Positions 59,197 through 64,000 of a DNA stretch of 64,000 bases are shown piece by piece (position 1 is the stretch's first letter; each line of letters begins with the position of its first letter). Source of the stretch: Litoditis marina (taxonomy: Eukaryota; Nematoda; Chromadorea; Rhabditida; Rhabditidae). Both the position numbers and the translations under genes were made by a program. Under the pieces are notes generated by a model, which worked only from the letters and a program-made list of their open reading frames with translations, made no database searches and had not been told where the DNA came from. The stretch spans positions 6,733,690 to 6,797,689 of the forward strand of contig OZ038440.1 in NCBI GenBank assembly GCA_964036275.1. Direction: 5' to 3'.

Positions 59197-59592
59197 AACT
59201 TTGAAAAATACAACTAACAAAAATACAACTGAAGGTAGTTAGTAGTCGATTACTTTTCGCATTTTCTGACCGCGAAAATGGAAGATACGTCACGAACAAA
59301 GCTTTCACCTTTGATTTTCACGAGATTCATCTTTACTAGTATCGCTATAACCGAAACGCACTCAAAAATGTATACAGTAGTAAATGGCAGTATAGAACAC
59401 GTGACATAGTCAGTGAGTGTTATGTAAAAGAAACACGCATTTTCGATTCATTGTACTTTACTGTACTTTACATTTTCGATTCATTGTACTTAATGTAACT
59501 CAAATATTCAAAAACAACTAATTTAATACACCGGTTAAAATCAATCAAAGTGCAAGCAAAATAATGGAGAAATGTGTAAAGTTTCCAATGCA

Positions 59593-60638
59593 TCACAAAA
59601 ATTGGAACAACCACAAAGCACCACCTAATATGACAGACGTCGAAGAGAAGAGAGCTGTTTTTGAATTGCACAAGTCGTCCTTGCAAATGCATTGTGTGGC
59701 TCTGATCCTGAAAAAAAGATTATATTGTTGTTCAGATCAGTAAATGTGCGAACGTGTGTAGGTGATACACCTAAAGGGACCGTTTCTCTAAGATTTGGAC
59801 GGGTTGAAAAGAATAAACACTCGGAATATTGCTTTTATATTGTACTGGTGGCCGATCACTATTGAATTTTGAAAGAAAAATAGAAATCGATCGATTTCGT
59901 TTTAGTGAGAGCGCATAGGATGTATCTTGTACTTTTCAACTGTTTTTGTACTTTGATCCTTTTGCTCTTCGATCAGATGTCGTAAATTATAGCCGATATC
60001 GAGATCTATCTGAAAAAAAAATTCAGGATTCCAATAAGCGTACGTGAACGTACCCTCGTATTCCGATATCGTAGCATCCCTCGTGAAGGTCATCTCCAGC
60101 GGCGGCGCAGCGTTTCTCGACATAGAACGATCCATCCTGAATAGAAAAGTACGCGTATCCAAAGATACTTATACTTGAAGTAAATTGAATAGTCACGTAG
60201 AGTTAGCACTCTAATGCGGAATCGTGCACTTTGTCATTGCACGTTTCTGAGTTATGATGTGTTTAACATGTTTCACTAGACTGAGCAATTGACTAACAGT
60301 ATACATTTTTCCTCTTTTCAATGACCGTTTTCTATGAAACACACAGCACATTGTTACGTTAATGCGAAGAAACAAATTTGAAAAGTTCGGCAGCGTTAGT
60401 CTGTGTGAATATGTTTTGTATATTTATATTTGTAAAAACGAAGTGAAAACAAAAACCTCACCTCATTTTCTCCAGTTACTTTTAGGCAGCCCAGATTGTC
60501 AGGTTCACATGAGGTGTTTTTCGGTTCCCCTCTACACTCCGGGGTAGACGCAGAGAGGAAAACACCACAGGAATGACAGTTGAGAGCGTCAGAGACGTAG
60601 AGGGACGAGAGACAGAGAAGTAGACACCGAGTGATCAT
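59593..60638 (-). CDS. Ly6/uPAR-type GPI-anchored surface protein
   Basis: Predicted 124 aa. Exons on minus: 60638-60462, 60136-60054, 59707-59593; phases fit, stop TGA. Signal peptide about residues 1-18 (MITRCLLLCLSSLYVSDA). Mature protein: LNCHSCGVF, then cysteines in the Ly6 three-finger spacing (C21, C24, C35, C44, C50, C69, C80), ending with the diagnostic CICKDDLCN (93-101). Residues 105-124 are hydrophobic (SVILGGALWLFQFL), fitting a GPI-attachment signal with the omega site near Ser102-Ser109. The family acts at the outer plasma membrane, for example on receptor folding or axon fasciculation; the specific role is unknown. Intron 1 contains a MITE family A copy. It converges with the BTB gene. 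Confidence 0.9.
60170..60303. mobile_element. MITE family A copy in the Ly6 gene intron
   Basis: A well-preserved copy: TATACTTGAAGTAAATTGAA at one end and ATTGACTAACAGTATA at the other. It ends 34 bases upstream (in transcript sense) of exon 2. Confidence 0.8.
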
Positions 60639-61754
60639 TCTGAATTCAGAAGAACTTTGAAAGTGGAAGGAAATCGTTTGCCGAACGAGACAGGGAAAAT
60701 CACAATGCGGCGAACAGTAAAGCAGAGAGTGAGGGAAAATTTAATGTTTGACTTTTCCAGCAATTGGGTTCAAGTGGTGATATGAAACTCAAAAAATCCT
60801 GTATGTTTCGAAAACTACGTCCACAACAGCATAAATAACTCCGATCCAACATTTCACAAATAACAAGTGTTTACGAGGTAAGTTTGAGTTCTTAACTCAA
60901 ACAGTATAATGTATAACATTTGAACGGACGGTCGAACTTCTGGAACAAATCAACACTGTCATCAGACTGTACAGGTGGCTCGTAGGTTTTATACAATCGT
61001 ACCCAATCTTTTTCCATAGTTGGTGCTACGACCGTGTAAGATACTAATTTTCTACACTTAAACCAACAATTAGAAGCATATGCGGAAAATAACTCATTTT
61101 CTCATGGTAATTCTAATGTTTCATGTTTTAAAGGGTGTGAATGTTGAACAAACATATTGTTTAGTGAGAATTTTACATGTACATTTAGGTTCCCATGACG
61201 ACGACTGGAGAGTGGAGATAAATAAGGAATCGCAACAAAATTAAATTTAAGAGTCACGTGAATCTTATTATATTGCTTATTCCGACATTGAATGAAACGA
61301 AAAACTGATGTTTGTTGGATGTTGGTATATGCGGTTCTGAGCATGCAGTTGTGTAAAAATCGTCATGCCCACTCTCAAACATTTCGGCCAAACTTCTCTG
61401 TTTGTTTTTGCATAAAATCAAATGAATTCCTTCAGAGTAAGCATAGAATTGAAAGAGCATAGAAACCATAGTATTCTAATGCTATTTCTAACCATGCCAC
61501 TTTTTTACAGCGTTCAAATGATTTTGAATGTTAATCTATTCAACATAATTTCTTTCAAAAAAGCCATTCGTCCCAATATTGGCGGTTGGAGTAGCTGGAG
61601 TATGATTAGCTGGGAGCCAGCTCATAATGACTTCTTTTGGGGGGATATTAGAGCAAGGAGCACATCTAACATTCATAAGACACGGAATAAAGGAATTTGA
61701 CAATGAAAAACGCCTAGACATCTCTGTTCTGATGAAATGAGCAAGATAAAAGAG

Positions 61755-61935
61755 TTTAGAAGAAATAACTGAAGATATTGAAGAGAGGTAGTTGAAATAA
61801 GAAAGAGGAAGAGAACCGGAAAGAGGGGGAAGAAGAAAGATAGAAATAGCAGGGTGTAGAGAGAGTGTGAAAAAAGAGAGAGAAAAAGAGAGATAAGAGA
61901 GAAAGAGCGAAGCCAAAACAGAGTGAGAGTAGAGA
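61755..61935. repeat. GA-rich tract
   Basis: Purine-rich (AGAGAGA) on plus. The hydrophobic minus-strand frames over it are artefacts. Confidence 0.75.
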
Positions 61936-62328
61936 CATTCTATAACCTCACTACAACTTTCACTTCAATTTTAGATCCATGAAGTTGTAGTTTTGTTTCT
62001 GCATAGGCGAGCGAGCCCACTGAATAAAATATCACCTCATAAACGTAATGGTGTGAACATAATACGTTTAAACTCACATTGTACTCAATAATACACTATT
62101 TGAAAACTATTGCAAGTATCAATGAGCAGTAAAACCTCTCTCACAAACAATTTTCAAGATAAATTTATGAAACTTTTACAATGTAAAAATATTGTTCAAT
62201 GAATAGTTATGAAGTAGAGAAATTATCTACATCTAACTGTTTTCCAGAATAACATAATGCTAGAGACTGCCACCTGGTAATGTTGTTGTTGGTTAGGCGT
62301 GTTGTTCATTCGGTTTAGATCAATAGGA

Positions 62329-62398
62329 GGATGCCTGAGGGCATTCGAACCTCCTCGACCACTTTCCCAGCTAAAGAGCTTTTCCATTAGACAATCCT
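62329..62398 (-). other. tRNA-like (A/B box) sequence
   Basis: On minus: GGATTGTCTAATGGAAAAGC (A-box-like), then GGAGGTTCGAATGCCCTC (B box with a pairing T-arm), ending CATCC, which can pair partly with the start GGATTG. It is the most tRNA-like of the four in the window, but the anticodon arm is poor; a pseudogene or SINE is likely. Confidence 0.45.
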
Positions 62399-63133
62399 AT
62401 TGTTTTCTGGGAAATCTTAGTACTAAATTATTCAGAATAATCAAGGGAATGATGTGGATTCAATAAATACTTATTTAAATTGTTATATTAACTTTTATTC
62501 AGTTTTATTCACTTCATCTAAGTTTAAGCATATTACTGAAAATTAGTGGCTATAAGAGGTGTTTTCAAACCTCAGATTATATATTTGCTGTCGTAGGTGT
62601 TTTGTTGTACTAATCATAGACTTATACCTAACAAAAAATACCACTGAAACATTCGTAGGAACAATTTCTCACTTTTTGAACGCCTGACTACCAATTACTT
62701 CCGGACGTTTTTGCCTATGACTCTCGAATATTTCATAGTTCATGGAAGCATACTAAAAATAATTCTCAAATCAAGGATCTACTAAAATACCTAGTTAGTG
62801 TCGGTCGAAGCGTTTTCGAACAAGAAAAATGTGCCTCTAAGAAAAGTTGGCCATTGTTTCTCTTTCTCCTTCAATTTTTCATTAATGCATCACGTCTGGG
62901 AATATTGGAAGCCAAACATCGGGGAATGGTATTCTACTCTGTTCGATTTATAACTTGTCGGAGGTTTTCAACTTGAAAAAGGAGAACATTGAATGTAAAT
63001 GTCTTGCTGTCGATGAGCTTTTGCATATTGTTGTACGTTGTTAGTTTGAGTTTCAAAATGAACGCGAGAATTGTAGGCGATATATTATAAACACATTTAT
63101 TAGAATAGCCGGTCTACACAATCGTCCGACAGT

Positions 63134-63950
63134 TTATCCACTGCATCTGCCACAGGTGCTGGGGCACTGCTCGGTCATCAGGGTGTAGTACTGGAAGGGA
63201 ACAGTGCACGAATCATAATGAACAAATCAAAATACTAGCAGTGATTGATCAAATCTTCACGTGACATACATACAGCACATTGGTACACGGCAGTTTTTCA
63301 AGAGCTTTTTCGCATTTTTACACGTTCACCTGAGAGTGACTCTACTTCATGAAACTAAATTTCTACACGAAAACTAGCACAAACATTGCCGATAACTCGA
63401 AACATGTTTTCTTAGCAATATATCATGGACTGAATGAAGAATCACATGGATATTGAAATTTATCTCATATGTAATAATAGTGGGTAGTCTAGCCTCACCT
63501 GAGAGTTATTGCACAGATAGGATAGGCGAGAGCAGTCGGATACTCCAGTGGAAGGGTTGGTCTTGTCGACACAAGCTGCAACAAGAGAAAGTTAACAGAA
63601 TATATTGTTTGTTTTTTCAATCTGTCATCAAGGTTTTAGTGGGTTGCAGAAAAAATTGCAACTGCAAACTACAACTATATCCGAATACGCGATAGTACCG
63701 TTTCGAGTGACAGGGAATCACAGAAAGACCGACAAACACTGTACAAATAGGTTACATTATTTCGTGTATTAGTCTATTCCAAATGTGTATAAAACGTTGG
63801 TCAAATTTCTCGGCTCCATCGATCAGACTACACGAGTTGTGGAGACCCATACAAATTGTCCTTAAATTTCTCACTTGGTGAAACAGTGACGGTAGTTCCG
63901 GAGCATCTATTGCAGGTACGCGGGCACTGTTGCGTCATCAGGGTGTAGTA
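63134..63950 (-). CDS. ShKT-domain secreted protein, 3' part
   Basis: Three exons on minus are inside the window: 63950-63875, 63575-63499 and 63190-63134 (TAA stop); the 5' part lies beyond base 64000. The last two exons make a complete six-cysteine ShKT domain: CVDKTNPSTGVSDC, LCNNSQYYTLM, QCPSTCGRC. The first visible exon is the end of another ShKT domain (YYTLMTQQCPRTCNRCSG) followed by a Thr/Ser-rich linker, so the protein has at least two domains in series. ShKT domains occur widely in secreted nematode proteins (cuticle, enzymes, mucin-like proteins); the name comes from a sea-anemone toxin and does not imply toxicity here. AATAAA on minus lies at 63096-63101. Confidence 0.88.
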
Positions 63951-64000
63951 CTGAAAAACATACATCCCTTATAAGGTGCGCTCAGCGAAAAGCGGTTGGA

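Larger units (their letters stand above)
60639..63133. other. Intergenic stretch, no gene
   Basis: AT-rich with a GA-rich tract (61755-61935) and a tRNA-like sequence (62329-62398). I see no supported coding exons. Confidence 0.55.

Overview
The window is animal DNA from a nematode, most likely a Caenorhabditis species. The evidence is: an exact copy of the 22-nt SL1 spliced-leader sequence (22616-22637); TTTTCAG-type 3' splice sites; compact genes with small exons; and families typical of these worms (SRG chemoreceptors, a C-type lectin, TIL, Ly6 and ShKT secreted proteins). The long, transposon-filled introns suggest a species with a larger, more repetitive genome than C. elegans; this is inference. 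No bacterial features (operons, CRISPR, ribosome binding sites) apply. All spliced gene models were assembled by eye from splice signals, reading phase and protein sense.

Layout. 1-11 kb: the last exon of one srg chemoreceptor gene and a complete six-exon srg paralogue, both on +. The second gene spans 7.4 kb because its introns carry MITEs, a large fold-back, tRNA-like pieces and a 284-bp tandem repeat rich in TTTGGCGCCAAA. 11-31.7 kb: no convincing protein gene. It holds a GCGC-rich block, a 7-kb satellite of about 149-bp monomers with higher-order structure (15371-22387), the SL1 sequence, a recently duplicated 217-bp element, and several inverted-repeat elements. 31.7-33.5 kb: a small secreted C-type lectin gene (-). 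33.6-38.6 kb: repeats and no supported gene. 38.7-46.3 kb: an eight-exon gene (-) for a 405-aa protein with sulfotransferase-like P-loop and RNP motifs; a decayed LINE sits in one intron.

48-64 kb is gene-dense: a predicted 85-aa protein with a hydrophobic N-terminus (-), a possible 79-aa secreted peptide (-), a TIL-domain protein with a proline-rich tail (+), a 16-exon BTB-domain protein (+), a GPI-anchored Ly6-type protein (-), and the 3' part of a ShKT-domain gene (-) that leaves the window.

The genes do not form a pathway. Most encode secreted or cell-surface proteins from families that expand rapidly in nematodes, which fits an accessory, rearranging chromosome region. The most unusual items are the isolated SL1 sequence, the higher-order satellite, the palindrome array in the srg intron, the sulfotransferase-like protein, and a TIL exon whose splice acceptor appears to come from a repeat tail.
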